A stretch of 63,427 bases of DNA from Dimargaris cristalligena (lineage: Eukaryota; Kickxellomycota; Dimargaritomycetes; Dimargaritales; Dimargaritaceae). The stretch is taken from positions 1-63,427 of the forward strand of contig JANBQC010000089.1 in assembly GCA_027576995.1 (NCBI GenBank), given 5' to 3'. Made by a program: the position numbers and the translations under genes. The notes below the pieces were generated by a model. The model made no database searches, was not told where the DNA came from, and worked only from the letters and a program-made list of their open reading frames with translations. How positions within the stretch are numbered: position 1 is the first letter of the stretch; each line of letters starts with the position of its first letter. Below, in pieces: positions 31,921-45,452 of this stretch.

Positions 31921-33941
31921 CTTAAAGATTTGGTTACCCAGATTTGCCCCCATTTTTCACAATTACTGCTATACCTAGCCTGCTTCACTTCCGTCTAGAT
32001 GCCCGAGTTGGTTGCATTTCACATCATGTTGACAATACGTGTCCTTTTATCGCATCCCTTTCTTTTTACATGTGCGCGTAGCTGTGGGTCTACCTGCATA
32101 TCCGATTTGGTTTTTCTTTCCTTTTTAATGATCATGCAATAGTTACTTTGGTAGCCCGCAGTGGCATGTTTCTTAGATTAGTTTTCCGCAATTTCTATGC
32201 TACTGTAATCCGGAATTCGGTCTGTGAGCCGACTCCCTCATGAACCCCCCCCCCTATCGGGATACCCCTTTACCACTTTCCTGTATGGATACCGTTTGTA
32301 ATTCTTTTGCTCCCCAGCGATCACTTGTTATTTATGCTAGTGCTAGTAAATATATACCTACTAGGAAACCCAAACAAGCATGTCCGTTTAGGAAATATAT
32401 GATTTTCAAAGGGATGGAGTTATTAACCGTAATCCATGGGACAGACTATTTAAATTTCTGGATATAGCATAGTGTTGTGGCCAAGCCTGCTTAAACCTTA
32501 AAATCATACCCCGGTCAAACTATTTTATTTTTTGGAAAAGGTGAAGAACATCACTGAAGGCCGGACCTTCAACCTTTTCCCGCCCAGACTGGTACTTCGA
32601 CGGTCTGGGCTCATCTTCCAATATTCAGCATTTTATTAGGACGACTTCTTAGTTATAGAAGGTTGGGGCGTATCCCCAGCCTTGGTATCCCCAAGCCACC
32701 ATCATTAGCGACCTTCATTATTCCATATATTCTTCTAGTTAACTGTCTTCATTATACATTACCGCCCATTGGGTATCCCAGTACCACAGTGACCTACTGA
32801 GGTCACTGTGTTTATATTCTTTTCTAGTAACCGAATTTTCTATAAATACCCCCCAGGTATTCGCTCAATAAAGACAAGCAGTTTTTATACCACTCAAGTT
32901 TACTATTAATTTTCCCCTGATCCCCGGTATTATCTTTTCCGCGTCGCCACTTGGCCCAGGCCCATTCATTGTACCCTACCCTCCACGTACTAGAAGGACC
33001 CCCCCCCGATTGATCCCCAGTTGCCTAGTAGTCCTTATCTGAAGTTGGGCCAGGGAGCCCCTTGGGGTGAGATTCTATCTTCGATCGAAATAGGTTTTTA
33101 ATCGGGTTGGGCCTTCAAATGTGGGGCCAACGACCCTCGCCATCAATATCACCCTGCAAAGAGTAAACGATATGGGATAATCCAAAATTTAGGAAATTCG
33201 TTTCACAGATACATCCACTCATATATTTAAAAGCCACCAAGAGGTCGTCTGGCACAAATCCCCAATCAAGAAACGGAAGCGAGTCATGTAGTGGCAGAGT
33301 GCACTGGATAATTCCTGATTGCTAGTAATTGTGAAATCATTAAAACATTTTTAGTGGTTTGACGACGCAAAGTAATAGATGCTGGCGCAACAAAAAATAT
33401 GAAGGCTGATAATGCCAAATAAAATTACCACGATATTGAAAATATGCAGAAATTTAAATCGGAAATAGGGAGTTAATTGGGTAAGATGGGAATCGTCGAT
33501 GATTCCAGGTTAGTAAACAGGAATAGACTGGCGAACATCCCCCGACACGTAATTATAGTCGGGCAGGGTAATAAAGGAAAAGTCGGAAATTGAAAGTGGT
33601 TTTTGGTTTGGAATATCAGATTATAATCTGCCATTTTTGTCTTTTATAACGTATTGGGAGGTAAACCAGTGTGTGAATAATCTATAAAGTGAAAAACGAA
33701 TCCCTCAGCACGAGTAAAGTACCTCTTTGGGGGATTTTAAGAAAATAACTTAACATCAACGTTCTAAGATCATAAAATAACGCAATAAAAATATGAATAA
33801 GCCATGATCTAATGGAGGCCAGGCTAGGTAATACTTGAATACCATGAAAAACGGACACATACACAATAGTCGTATAATAGGTTGGAATACAGCAAAGGAC
33901 TATTTGCTTACTGCTAATTAAACTCGGGCCAATTGACACAA
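31921..33941. other. Intergenic between convergent genes, with LTR-like segment
   Basis: Tail-to-tail spacer between the RGS gene (+) and EFR3 (-). It carries the LTR-like, hairpin-rich segment at about 32474-32900. Sequence from about 33150 to 33940 is AT-rich and shows no gene. Confidence 0.5.
32474..32900 (+). mobile_element. Possible solo LTR
   Basis: Begins TGTTGTGG and has, in order, a TATAAATA box (32841-32848) and an AATAAA signal (32867-32872) 20 bases later, the spacing usual in LTR promoters with R regions. Before these are three strong inverted repeats: 32534-32542/32572-32580, 32582-32589/32603-32610 and 32785-32795/32800-32810 (11 bp perfect). No internal retrotransposon coding sequence is nearby, and the right end is not defined. 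CpG is normal, so it would be younger than the 14-16 kb island. Confidence 0.35.
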
Positions 33942-36900
33942 TTACATTCGGTGATTGAAATCGGGGGTATGGGCCAAAAGCCCGCCCTGGATATGCTTGC
34001 TTTCATGAGACGTAATTCCAATCGAATTGAGTAAGTCCCGGATCTCAGTCCGGCGATTTTCACGTGGGAAAGTCCCGCGTGTCAGACTTTGAGTCTGCAA
34101 CTCAGAGTCGGTATCATCCTGTTCGCTTGAATCGGGTCCGCCCATCTGGGCATACAGGGCCTCCCGTAGATTTTCAACCCGTACGTTCTCATGTTCTTGA
34201 TAGGGGTGGCCCTCCAAGGAATTGCGCGCTGAAATATTAGAAATCGGCGCATTGGAAATCGACGTTCCATCGGTCGCGGACCCCAGCGTAGTCGGGGGAC
34301 TAAGAAGTGTTGTTCGTGAGGTAACTGGGGATCCGGAAACATTCGACTGGCCCAGCTGAGAGGGCGGTAGGAGCAACGACCGGGTGGCGCCTCCCTTCAA
34401 GGCATCCAGATTCAGCGAAGCCCGAATTTGGGACCGGGAAGACATCCGGCGAGTGGTGCGCTGCTTATTGAGAAGCCCCGGTCGCTCCACAGCGGGGTAG
34501 TTACTCGTCAGGCGGTCCTGCAAATCGGGGTACTCGCGCAGCAACTGTTTACAGGCCGACAAGCACTCGAACACCTTAGAGACAGATACTAGCAACTCAG
34601 GCTCAAAGTGGAATTCGGATAGGCCAGTGGCAACGGAAAGGGGGATGGAAGGGGGGCCGTCGCCGGTGGGTGAGTCCCGAGTGTTAAGGGGAGTGGTCAT
34701 GGCTGCAGCCAGGGCACTATCGCCCGATGACGTATTGGTGGTGGAGGAGGTCAAGGTCCGAATGGTGCCGGTTTCGGAATTCACCAACGACAGCTCAAAC
34801 AAGTGGTATTGGATGTTCTCAAGCCGGGGGGCCAAGAGGCAGCCTTCAACGACAGCATCCCACAGATTGACGGCTCGCCGCCGCCGGATAAGGTCCTCGG
34901 TGTAGTCGACCAAAGCCGGAATACCGAATGTCTGGGCAGCATAGAGCAAGTACATAACAATCATGGTGTTCAGATAGACCGCCAGGGCAGACTTCAGTTC
35001 ACGTGCAAAGGTCTGCAGCTTAAGCATCATGGGAAGCACGAGGACCAACTCCTCGTGGGTGTAGCGCTGCAGGAGTAGCATGAGGATCACCCCGATACCG
35101 ATCACGTCGTTACCGACACTGGACGGCTGCATAGCGTAGTTGAATAGAGCGCGGTGGAATTGGGAGCGGGACTCGATGTCAATCAGGGAGGCCCGGCGGC
35201 TTTGTAAAATGTGCCCACTGGAACCGGGCCGGGATCGGTTAGGAAGCAGCGGGGTGGCCCGGGATTCGCCGTCTACTTCGGACCCATCGTCGGGCCTTCC
35301 AAATGCGGCCACTAGCATAGTGTTTGAGTTCCGGTAGTACTCGGCATTTTGGTGGTAAAGTATGTCAATGACGAACTGAACGTAATGAAGACGGACGTTG
35401 ATACTCGCCTCGGCGAAAAGGAAGGTGGTAGGGGCAATCAGACTGAGGCTGGTGGTAGAAACGATCATACTAGGCTGGTGGATATGGGCCTGTACATTGG
35501 TACGCAATACGCAGGATACGGCTTGCAACAGAGCGATACGAAGTTTGGCAAGCTGGCGGGCGCTGGCGGCTTCCCCGGTACTGAGTGAGTGGGGAATAAG
35601 TCGCTCCCGGTAGGCGGAACTATTGCTAGTGACGGACTCATCGCCCCACGACTCGTCGGGGATCTGCAGTTCCTCCATAGTATGAACGACAATATCGGCG
35701 ATTTGCTCGGCGTAATAGGTGTGGGTGCCCAATCCCCCTACGGCTGTAATTAGCTCCGATATGATATCACCGATGCGTACCGGAATGGTGGTCATCATCA
35801 TGGGATCAGTGCCGGAGCTAGAGCCACCGGTACCTTGGTGACCGGGTGGGCAGGAGGACGAACCAAAATATCTACCGGAATTGATGGACCCAAAGTGGGC
35901 CCCGGGACCAAGGCTGCTCCGAGACTTGCCCAGGGGTGGGGAGCCTAAAACCACCGAGCCCAGGGCCAATCGGGAGCAGGAGCAGGGTTGCTGGGAGTCG
36001 GTGTGGATGGTACAGGGGGCCGTAGGTCCTGGTGGAGGGGAGGTTCCGGACGAGCGGCCCTGGTCAGAGGACAGCCGAGAAGTCTGGGAAGGAGCACCGC
36101 CACTGACCATGGCGCTGCTCGAGGGGCCACGACCGGCCATTTGGCCCACGGAGCGAGTGTCGCTCCGGGCTTGGCCATTGATGGCAAAATTGAACCGGTC
36201 GAGGCTAGCCGACTGACGAAGGGATGGTCCCTGCATCCGAGCGATTTGGATCTCCTCCTCGTCCTGCAGTAATACATTCACCACCAAGTGGCGTAGCAGG
36301 GTGTCAAGAATTTCCAGCACGGACAGACCGACCAGGGTATACCGGCCATTTAGCAAGGACGAAAGAAGGCGAGCAAGGCTCAGCTTTTTAGGGGCCTGGA
36401 GGTAGCTCTTCTCCAGGCGGGACTGGGTGGATTCGGCAAGGGCCCCAGCTCCTCCATCCGGTCCGGGGTTCTCGCTCGGGGAAGTGGTGCTGTTGAGACC
36501 CACGCTGCTACTAGAGGCATCAGGGGCCCCAGCGGGTGCCGCGTTGAGGGATAGATCCACCTGGCCCAATTCCTGCAGTAGCTCGGACACGAGGACGAAC
36601 CGGTACTGGGGTTTGAGGGAGGCCATAATGTGGCTGAAGAGGTGGATGATGGGCTCACTGGGGTGCCACTGTGGGTTGGAGAGGTTGATGAAGCCAATCG
36701 TCTGGGCCACGAGAAAACGGGAGTTCAGGCTGTTGCCATTTTCAACCATGTCCTTGAGGGTTATCCAGGCCAGAGCACTAACTATATCGGGGTTCACAGA
36801 GGGGTTCTGCATACCCAGGCTCTGGACATAGGTCCACTGTAGCTTCCGGTGGGCCTTTTCCCCCTCCGTAGGCCATACGCCGGTCAGATTTTTGAGGATG

Positions 36901-37943
36901 GCGGGCAGGACAGCCTCGAGCTCCCGGTGGCTGTCAGAGATTTGGGTTGCCTCGGAGGAAATGACGGCGTTAATGGCGCGTAATCCGAGGAAGCAGTATT
37001 TAGCCGTTAAATCGGCGGAGGCCTGGTCGTAGAGGGCGAAGGAGGCGAACTTAGATATAAGCATGTTATAGGTTGCCCGTAGACGAAGGTCGATGCCGAG
37101 AGTTGAACCATTGTGTTGCTGACAGAATTTGACAAACTTAGTAATGCAGAAATTACGAATAGCAATGGATGGGGGAAGTGCAGAACGACGTGATTAGGGT
37201 CAGTGTATAAGAGGGTCGCGGAGTGGTTAGAAAAAGAGGTGCATATACTTAAGGCTGACAAGGATTGTAGAGGAAAAGGGATTAAAGGAATGCAGGCTTC
37301 TCCTTTATCTCTGCGGCCGGATGTAGCCACCGTGGGGATTACCGCTGGCCGAGGTATGCTTTACCTGGGGGAGACGACGGCCTCCCCTTCCTCCCCGGCT
37401 CACCCCCGATAGGAGTGGTGTGCATAGATGTGGCGAGCACATGAAAGGATGAATAAGGGGTATTAAGTTACGACTCTCCCCGGTGTCACGGGTGACATAG
37501 AGGGTACTACTTACGGTGTTGGTGGCGGCCCAGATAAGGTCCAGGTTATCGGTCAGGAAAATAGACCACAAGGAGTTCAGAATGGACTTGGTGAAGTAGT
37601 TGAGATCGGATTGGCAGGCCTTAAGCAAAGCGTTGAAGATTTCCAGGGAAACCTCGACCTCATGGGGCTTGCGCTTGTAGAGTTCGCGCTGAATTTTGCG
37701 CTCGAGATAGACGCCGACTTTAGCCAGCTTGGCGGGTTTGGAATTCGCGTAGAAGACCAAGTAGGACAGTTCGTTGGACTTGGGTTTGGAGTCGGCGGTG
37801 GCAGGGTACGGGTAGCAGTTCTCGACTAGGGTGGCATGCTTGATGTAGCGACGCATAATGGGGAAACGGTCGACATGGAACAGCGAATGATGGGCCGACC
37901 CATCCGGGGAAGTGGGAGTGGACTCGGAGGGTGGAGCCGGCAT
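33942..37943 (-). CDS. EFR3: Plasma-membrane PI4-kinase scaffold Efr3
   Basis: Efr3 anchors the Stt4 (PI4KA)-Ypp1 (TTC7) complex at the plasma membrane, where PI4P is made. Exons 37943-37515 and 37136-33942 join in phase 0 to give 1207 aa. The first exon has the family hallmark: YIKHATLVENCYP, then SNELSYLVFYANSKPAKLAK and VGVYLERKIQRELYKRK. The second opens with FVKFCQQHNG, also typical. The helical repeat region extends over the first half. The second half contains long Ser/Gly/Pro-rich segments and then helical blocks. No membrane segment is seen; family members bind the membrane through basic patches or lipidation near the N-terminus. The 378-nt intron includes a Tyr-rich pre-acceptor stretch and an ACTAAG acceptor. 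Confidence 0.9.
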
Positions 37944-40142
37944 GGTGAGGCAGGGAAGTCAAAGAAAGCGAAGGGAGAGACAAGGGAAGGAAGTAATGCG
38001 CGCGAGCTGTGAGGGTGGGGAAGCAATTGTAAAAGGGAAAGTGACGCAAAAAGTCAAGACCAAGACTTCAGGGAACGGAGGGTTATAAGTGGAACCAGGT
38101 CAACGGAGTGTTGGGCCAGTGCATTCGGGATGGAGAGAAGTCGAGCGACAAAGTCCGAAACCTTGCAGGGTAGGAAGAGGAGCTGACCAACACAGTGGGC
38201 GCAGATATAAAAAAACGGGGCAATAAAGAGGACGGTTAAAAGGCCACTTAACCAGACACATAAGAAGCAACGCACGGCTAACGACGAAAGTACAAAAGGT
38301 GAAGAAGAGAGGGGTGGGGGAAGTGGAGGTGTATTATAGTGATTGTTGTGGCACATACTTCTGAACTTCCCGCATAGATGCTATATGCTCTATATGCTAT
38401 ATACTATACATGCGCATTCACACTAAAGGGGAGGGAAATTCGAGGTGGGTAGTTTAGCTGTCATATGCGGTGATGGTGGTGGTGTAGAGCCCACCCTAAG
38501 AATAGGCGGGGGAGGGGATGAGAGAACCAGGCCAACTGACTGACTAAGCCATCCAGCCAATTAAAATGCGGAGAGTCCGGGTCAAGGCCAGTAACCGACG
38601 ACTGGGGCACGCGGTAGGGCTATGTGTGTGTGGAGGGGGAGAGGTTCTGATGAAAAGAAGGGACACACAACAACAGGGCCCGTCTCCCCCCACCCTTCCC
38701 GTCGGCCGATGGGGGGGGCGGGATGCGATAATAGAATAGCAGTGGCAGTTGCAATCGTTTTTGTCGATGACGCGCGGGGGCCGGGTACCTCACCCGTCTT
38801 CACACGACTGACCCCCGTCCCTCCCCAACCGCAACGGCGATCGAGCCCTAATGTGTGTCCCCTCCACCCCATTTCCTAACCTCCAATATTTTCATTTTCG
38901 AGTTGCCTAGTTCCCTCTATTCACACATACCTTCCTACCAAGATGCCGTTTAATAATACGGGAAGTGAAACATGTGGGAGGAATAATAGTAGTTAATTAT
39001 GCCTTTTGGGCCGCCACTGCTGGGAGGGCGGAAGGAGGAGGGGGCTATACCTCCAAGATTCATCACCATAATCACTTCCGGGAACAGTGGGAACCAAGAA
39101 GTCATGTGAAGTCCACTAGGGCATCTGTTGGGACTATAAACAAGCACGGCCAATAGTAATAGTGACCGTCCTTCTCCCATCGGGCCGACATAAGAAACCC
39201 CTAGGTTGGCTGAGCTGCGTAAGCCCCCCCCCCGCTCCTTCACTCTAGAAAGTACAGTTAAAACTTTGAAAAGGGGCCTTGGTATCCTCGATTGGGCCCT
39301 TCAGTCGTTTGTTATGACTTGCAATGTTAAATAACGACAGTACACACCTACCTACTCTTTATTCCTTTAACCACCTGTACAGTACGATCATCGATGCTAC
39401 CCAGTGTCTAAAAGTCTAGTCGAGCAATATCACCTGATTCTGGATCTGATTTGAAAAGGCTATTTTATTGCAACCACACCCTGCCAAACTCCTATTTCCT
39501 TTGTTTATCTTCCACCCTAACAGCAATTACAAATATTGCCACAGAAGCACCGCCCCTCCCCTCCGGGTGATACCGCCAGATTCATTCCTGAAACCATGCC
39601 GCGGAACACTTGGTAGTTAGCCACATAAGCTCATCACTGTATAAATAAACTACCCAAGAGGGATGGGGAAATTTGGTTTTATGGTAAAGATTGGGGGGCT
39701 ACGTAGGTTGAGTGGATGCACATAAGGGTTCAAATGATTAAATAGCTAGTTTTGAAAGGGAAGGGTTGCTCTATAACAGGTGTATATGTATGGTGTCAAT
39801 AGACGCGGCACTTTTTAACCCCTGTTCCGAAGAAATACGGAAAATGTTTCCCCCGCTAATGCACACCAGTCATCCTTTTAGTTTCCGACTACCGTAGGCG
39901 TAAAACCGGGGATCAGGTCAGCGAAAACGAAAATGAAAAAAGTATAGAGAGGCAAAAGGTAGTATATAAATAGGGAAAATAATAAAGTTTTACATGAAAG
40001 AAACAACAATATGCCATCACTAATCCGGACAGAGGGGGCACAATATGTAACACTGTGGAGCTATCAAACAACACACCCTGGTACACTTCTGTAGAGCAGA
40101 TTGGCATCCACCAGAAGAATCCCCCGAATACCGTCGGGAACC
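37944..40142. other. Intergenic, EFR3 promoter side
   Basis: No gene is supported. A 100-codon hydrophobic minus-strand frame (38356-38054) lies in the probable EFR3 leader and is more likely an upstream ORF or chance. Several pyrimidine- or purine-rich runs occur at 38600-38880. The right end holds the ILV2 3' flank. Confidence 0.5.
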
Positions 40143-42155
40143 TTATAAAGTCTCCTCCATGACCTTATTTTCACCCAGAAGCATCTCGTGCAAGGCCTTA
40201 CCACCGGGTACCATGGGGTAGACATGGTCCTTCCTGTCCACCATGACTTCCAGAAGCACGGGTCCGTCGTGGTTCAGGAACTCCTCGAGGCTGGCCTTGA
40301 CCTGCTCGGGGTCGGTACAGCGCATACCCCGCACGTCCATGGCCTCGGCCAGTTTAACAAAGTTGGGATTCCGCATGGGAGTTCCACTGTACCGCTCCGA
40401 GTAGAAAATATCCTGCCATTGCTTAACCATACCCTGGAACTCGTTATTGAGAACCAACACCTTGACACCGATATTGTACTGGCTCATGGTGGCCAGTTCC
40501 ATGGCAGTCATGCTGAACGAGGCGTCCCCGTCAACGTCAATGACCACCTTGTCGGGCTGGGCCACCTTGGCACCAATGGCCGAGGGTAGGCCGTAGCCCA
40601 TGGTACCTAAACCACCCGAAGTAATAAATGTACGGGGCTGACGCCAGCGAATGTACTGGGCGGCCCACATTTGGTGCTGGCCGACACCAGTGGTTACGAT
40701 GAAATCCTGTTTCCGGCTGTGGAGCAGTTCATTGAGCTGCTCAAGCACGGCCTGGGCCCGGATAGGGTGGTGACCGGGAGTGGTGGTCGCAGTACGGTTA
40801 AAGGTGAATGGGTAGGTCTTCTTCCAGTGGGCAATCTTGCTCAGCCAGGCGGACCGGTCGCATTGCTTAAGCATGGGAAGAAGGGTCTGGAGGTTTTGGG
40901 TCACGTCACCTTCGACGGCGTAGTGCACGTCGACGACTTTGTTGATATTTTTGGGCATGATATCAAAGTGGACAATGCCACCACGACCTTCGTCGGCAGC
41001 ACGGCGGGCGGCGGGGGCGAATTTCTTGATGTTACCGGTAACACGGTCATCGAAGCGAGCACCGAGGGCCAGGATCACATCGGCGGACTGCATGGCCAGA
41101 TTGGCGTAGGCGGAACCGTGCATACCAAGCATGTGCAGACTGCGCGGGTCAGTCTCGTCGAAGGAACCCAGGCCCATGAGGGTGGTGGTGACGGGGATGT
41201 TGGCAATGTCGACGATTTGCTTGAGCACGGCGGGGCCATCGGGGGAGCCCATGATGCCCTGGCCTACGTAAAGCACGGGGCGCTCGGCCTTATTGACCAA
41301 TTCGGCAATGCGGGCCATGCTGCTCTGAAACTTGGCCTGGGATTGGGTTTCGTGGCTGGGAGCAGCGGGGCGGGAAGGGATCGTGGGGGCGATCGGGATA
41401 GGGCGGTTCAGGATACCGGCGGTGACATCCTTGGGCAGATCAACAAGGACGGGGCCGGGGCGGCCGGATGTGGCGATTTCAAAGGCCTCGTTGATGCGGC
41501 GGGGCAGATCGGCGATATCCTTGACCATGACGTTCCATTTGGTGCAGGAACGGGAGATACCCACTACATCGGCTTCCTGGAAGGCATCACTACCAATGGA
41601 CGTAGTGGGGACTTGGCCACAGAAGACCACCATAGGAGTACCGTCGGAGAGGGCATCCTGCATAGGGGTGACCACGTTGGTGGCACCCGGACCGGAAGTC
41701 ACTAATACCACGCCGGGCTTACCGGTAGCGCGGGCGTAACCCTCGGCCATATGGCCGGCCCCCTGTTCGTGGCGGGGAAGGATGAACTCAAATTGATCCG
41801 ATTCATAAATAGCGTCAAACACGGGCAGAATAGCTCCGCCTGGGTAACCAAAGATGTGCTTCACCCCCTGGCGCAGCATCATTTCATGGAATATCTCACC
41901 GCCCGAACGACCCACGAAGGAGTCGTCAAACCGGTGGGGGTCAGCTGGGGAAGTAAACCGGGGGGCTTCCAGCGGTTGAACTTTGCCAGCGGCGGCAGCG
42001 GTCGAGGCTTGGGCTGAAGAAGCAGTAGTATTGGGTTGGACCACACGGGGCTGTGCGGTGGACAGGGCCCGGAAACCCTGAGGCCGGAGGGCAGCGGCGA
42101 TGGTGGACCGGCCTCGGATGGCCCGGGTTAGGGCAGGCATTGAACGGGGAAACAT
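40143..42155 (-). CDS. ILV2: Acetohydroxyacid (acetolactate) synthase catalytic subunit Ilv2
   Basis: Single-exon gene of 670 aa, the usual fungal length. The enzyme is mitochondrial and thiamine-diphosphate dependent. It condenses two pyruvates to acetolactate, or pyruvate plus 2-oxobutyrate to acetohydroxybutyrate, the first common step to valine, leucine and isoleucine. Residues 1-60 are Arg/Ala/Ser-rich, as an import signal should be. The catalytic glutamate is Glu130 in [18 protein letters not shown]. The cofactor and metal site is the [13 protein letters not shown]...NNEFQGMV block near the C-terminus. The central FAD-associated domain is complete. Its regulatory partner ILV6 lies 2 kb upstream on the same strand. 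No intron is needed. Confidence 0.97.
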   Translation of the reverse strand: MFPRSMPALTRAIRGRSTIAAALRPQGFRALSTAQPRVVQPNTTASSAQASTAAAAGKVQPLEAPRFTSPADPHRFDDSFVGRSGGEIFHEMMLRQGVKHIFGYPGGAILPVFDAIYESDQFEFILPRHEQGAGHMAEGYARATGKPGVVLVTSGPGATNVVTPMQDALSDGTPMVVFCGQVPTTSIGSDAFQEADVVGISRSCTKWNVMVKDIADLPRRINEAFEIATSGRPGPVLVDLPKDVTAGILNRPIPIAPTIPSRPAAPSHETQSQAKFQSSMARIAELVNKAERPVLYVGQGIMGSPDGPAVLKQIVDIANIPVTTTLMGLGSFDETDPRSLHMLGMHGSAYANLAMQSADVILALGARFDDRVTGNIKKFAPAARRAADEGRGGIVHFDIMPKNINKVVDVHYAVEGDVTQNLQTLLPMLKQCDRSAWLSKIAHWKKTYPFTFNRTATTTPGHHPIRAQAVLEQLNELLHSRKQDFIVTTGVGQHQMWAAQYIRWRQPRTFITSGGLGTMGYGLPSAIGAKVAQPDKVVIDVDGDASFSMTAMELATMSQYNIGVKVLVLNNEFQGMVKQWQDIFYSERYSGTPMRNPNFVKLAEAMDVRGMRCTDPEQVKASLEEFLNHDGPVLLEVMVDRKDHVYPMVPGGKALHEMLLGENKVMEETL

Positions 42156-44179
42156 GGCGCAGGTTAAGGTCGCGACGTGTGTATGTGGTTGGGTAATATA
42201 TGCACGCTAGTGGAAGCAAAAGGTAGTAGTAGTATAGGGGTGTCTTTTTGGGCACGACGAGTGGCCAGTAAACAGTCAAGTCACGGACAGGGTAGTTGTT
42301 ACACAGAGGAGAGGGAGTGAAGAAGTCACCAGCCTAAGTAGATTGAGGAGGTTAAAGTAAGTAAGTAGGTTAAGTATACAACAACCGGCGATAAGAACAG
42401 GGAAAACCTTAAGGGTTTAAGTAGTGAAGAAAAAGGGGCAAAGTTTCGATAATTAGTACACGGGGTCCCGTTACGTTGTTAGTCAAGGACGAAAAGAATC
42501 AATACGCGGAGGGTCTGGAGCTAGGGGCACCGAGCCGCCGCTATTTAAACCGGCGTGTCCAGAAAAAAACCCTTCCACTCCCAGGGCGAAAACCCACTCT
42601 GGCCAATCGGAGGGTCGGATGGTGCTCTTGCTGGGAAGGCACACCGCACCCCCACTTAGACACAGCCCTTGCGCGTGAAAGGGGGATTAGTATATACTAT
42701 ACTACACTTACTAATAGGGCACTCATTCATTATAGAGATATGGAATATATAGTACCTACCTAAGATAAGTAAAATAGTAGGGGATATTTTCTTCTCCCAC
42801 CATTCCCTGAATAAACGTCTAATTGTTATAAACAGGCGGGTGACTCATTGGCTCACCACTCCAGCAAACTGGCCCAATTCGAGACCAAGTTGACTCACTA
42901 CCCGTCACCCATACTTATCACCCATCCAATCGTATCCCCCGTCTTATCGCTGCCCATGCCCCTTATTCCCCCCCCATCCTGACTGATGTTTCGTCGCCAA
43001 CATATGCGGGAGGGGGGTGGGTCTGCCTTATCAGACGCCTCATTTGGTATCTATATCTACACCTATACCTCGGCCACGCACCAGGGGTAGAACAAGAGAT
43101 GCTGCATCCCTGACCAGCCATGCATACCGCCAGTATCTCAGATGAAGTAGAGTTTTATTTAAAGTGGATCTAAGGCAGGCGACCTTTTGGTCATAACCCT
43201 AATCCACAGGGAACATATTAAAGGATAGATGGCTCAAAAACCCTCAAAAGCTCAGATGGAGAGGGAAAAGACAGGAGGTCGCTAGTATCTCAAATGAGTC
43301 CGATTGTGTAGTCCACCAGCCTGCCTTATCAACCCCCCTCCCTATCTTAGTTAGAATATCTTTAATAGTATACCCAAATGGCAATACTATATAGCAATCG
43401 GTTATACTTCACATATTTTCACCAGCCAGCTAGTCTAATTTACCCTTAAATAGCCAGACGTTTTCGTGACTCTCCAAATTAACACACACATCAGCAACCC
43501 AGTAAATCACTCTATTATTAACTCATTGATGGTTACACGATAACCACGAGCCTATTCATGGGCTAGCATAGCCAGCTATGCGGGTTTAGGCCTGCAGTAC
43601 CGGTGGAATTGCTGAATGGAACTACATCTCCCGCCAGAGAGCAAAATCTGCCATCAAATTAATTAGCTGGCTTACCCACTGGCGGCATTCATCCCCGATA
43701 TAATCAGCCCCCTCTCCGACCCACCCCCGCATGTATTAATCAAACTGGTGCATCCCCCCATTGGTCAATCCCTTTGAATAATATCCCGTTATATATGCGC
43801 GCATATACTATCATTTAAAGAGTGCTCCTTGTTTGGGTCATTTTGTTATGATACCATGGCTATAAATGCTATGAATCGCATTTACACTTTCTCACTCCTC
43901 TTTAACTATTTAAAATCTTTCGAGCACGTTTCTTCTCTATGGACTCCACACTCTATTCATACATATAGCACCACCATCAATGTGTTGACCCAAATATAGC
44001 CTGAGCAGTGCAAGCATGATTGCACATCAACCTCAAGTCAAGGTAATCGCATAAATTAGAAAAATTCACAAAATAGCGCATAAACAGAAATCAACAGAGT
44101 GACAATAGCCAAAAGCATTTCCAAATTGTAATTTTATATTCCATGCGGCACCAGTCTGCCCAATACATAGCACAAACAT
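42156..44179. other. Intergenic between ILV6 and ILV2
   Basis: About 2 kb without a recognisable gene, holding the ILV2 promoter (right after 42155) and the ILV6 3' flank. No common regulatory motif could be established by eye. Short AT-rich blocks lie at 43360-43500 and 43780-43930. Confidence 0.5.
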
Positions 44180-45452
44180 TTAACCAGGGGGGAGCATACT
44201 GACATCCACTACCGAGTTCGCCTGGACGGGTTCCTCGGCCGCTTCCTCTTGGTACATGGACAGATTCTGGGACCGGGGCATCACCATCAAACCACTGCGT
44301 ACGGCCTCCAAAATCCCGAACGGGCGGATCAGGGCAAGGAAGGCGTCGATCCGCTCACTCTTGGCGCTCAGTTCAATGGCCATGCTTTCCGCCGAAACAT
44401 CCACCACCCGGCCCTGGAAAAGGGACGCAAGCTCACGCAGGGCCTGTAGATTACGGTGAGAGTACATGAGGGGTTCGGACGAGAGGGCCTGTGGTGCCCC
44501 GCCTTCTTCCTGATCCATACCGCTGGTACTACGGCCTGAGTCCGTATTCCCGTCGTCGCCCTTGTAGGCAGGCACGTGGCCCATTTCCTCTTTACTGTGG
44601 CGGTAGGCGCGCATCTGGCGGATGGCCATCTCGGGCCCCAAAATGGACACCTTGGCCAGGAGCAGTTCCCGCTGGATCAGCTGCGTATCCGTGTAGTCCA
44701 GTACCGCCCAAATGGGTACGAGATCCTCGAGCTGGCGCTTGGCCTGTTCCATCACTACCCGGTCCCCCTTGAGGACAATGGTCATACGGGACAGTCCCGG
44801 TACCTCGGTTTTGGAGGCCACGAGCGTATCAATACTGTACCCCCGCGCGGCCATGATACCGGTGACCCGACTTAGCACACCAGGCTCGTCCTGGGCCAGG
44901 CAATCCAGAATGTGCTTGCGCTCGCTCGTGCTCTTGCTGATTGGGGTATTATAAAGGATGTTGGAGACGGCCTCCTCGGCCGTGATCTGGGGCGGCGCGG
45001 CAAACCGCTTACGGTTGGGGTGGCTGAGTTTGCCAGCATGGGGATGGGACAGCTTGTAGGAGTTGGCTTTGGTAGATGAGTCGTTGCTCTGGTGGCGAAT
45101 CGGCTGTTTGGCCCACGCGGCACACATGGGATTATCATACCACACCGCAGAGGACAAATGCAATTTTTAATCAAGCAGAATTGGTGAGATATGGTAACAC
45201 GGGGTAGAGGGGGGTTAGTTACGGGCATACACACTCGGAGTCTACCTGCGCCAAAGGATAGGTCTCTCTCCCGTCTTTTCTTTTGTCAGCTTTGGTACAA
45301 ATCCACCAGGGGGAACAACCCCGCCTGTGTGGCCCTTTGGTGACTTGGCGACTTGGTGACGAAGGGAGGGGGGTGCTTACCTGAAGGAACCAACTGGTCG
45401 GGGCCACTCGCGTGGCCGCCACCCGCTGACGAATGGCGAGGGAGAGTAGCAT
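44180..45452 (-). CDS. ILV6: Acetohydroxyacid synthase regulatory subunit Ilv6
   Basis: Small subunit that activates Ilv2 and gives it feedback inhibition by valine. Residues HILDCLAQDEPGVLSRVTGI begin the ACT domain; LSRMTIVLKGD, LEDLVPIWAVLDYTDTQLIQ and the C-terminal VVDVSMLPPG are all family signatures. Exon 1 (45452-45381) encodes a 24-residue import signal MLLSLAIRQRVAATRVAPTS plus four residues. Exon 2 most likely starts at 45103 (CAG acceptor), giving about 331 aa. An alternative in-phase acceptor 15 nt downstream (45088) would work equally well. A Ser/Gly-rich insert (EEMGH to SSEPL) separates the two halves, as the shorter linker does in yeast. Confidence 0.93.

Noticed and set aside
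38054..38356. 100-codon hydrophobic frame upstream of EFR3
   Set aside because: Lies in the likely EFR3 leader, has no recognisable family, and its hydrophobicity follows from a pyrimidine-rich strand.
40671..41705. 344-codon open frame on the plus strand
   Set aside because: Antisense shadow of ILV2, Gly/His/Asp-rich as expected from complemented codons.
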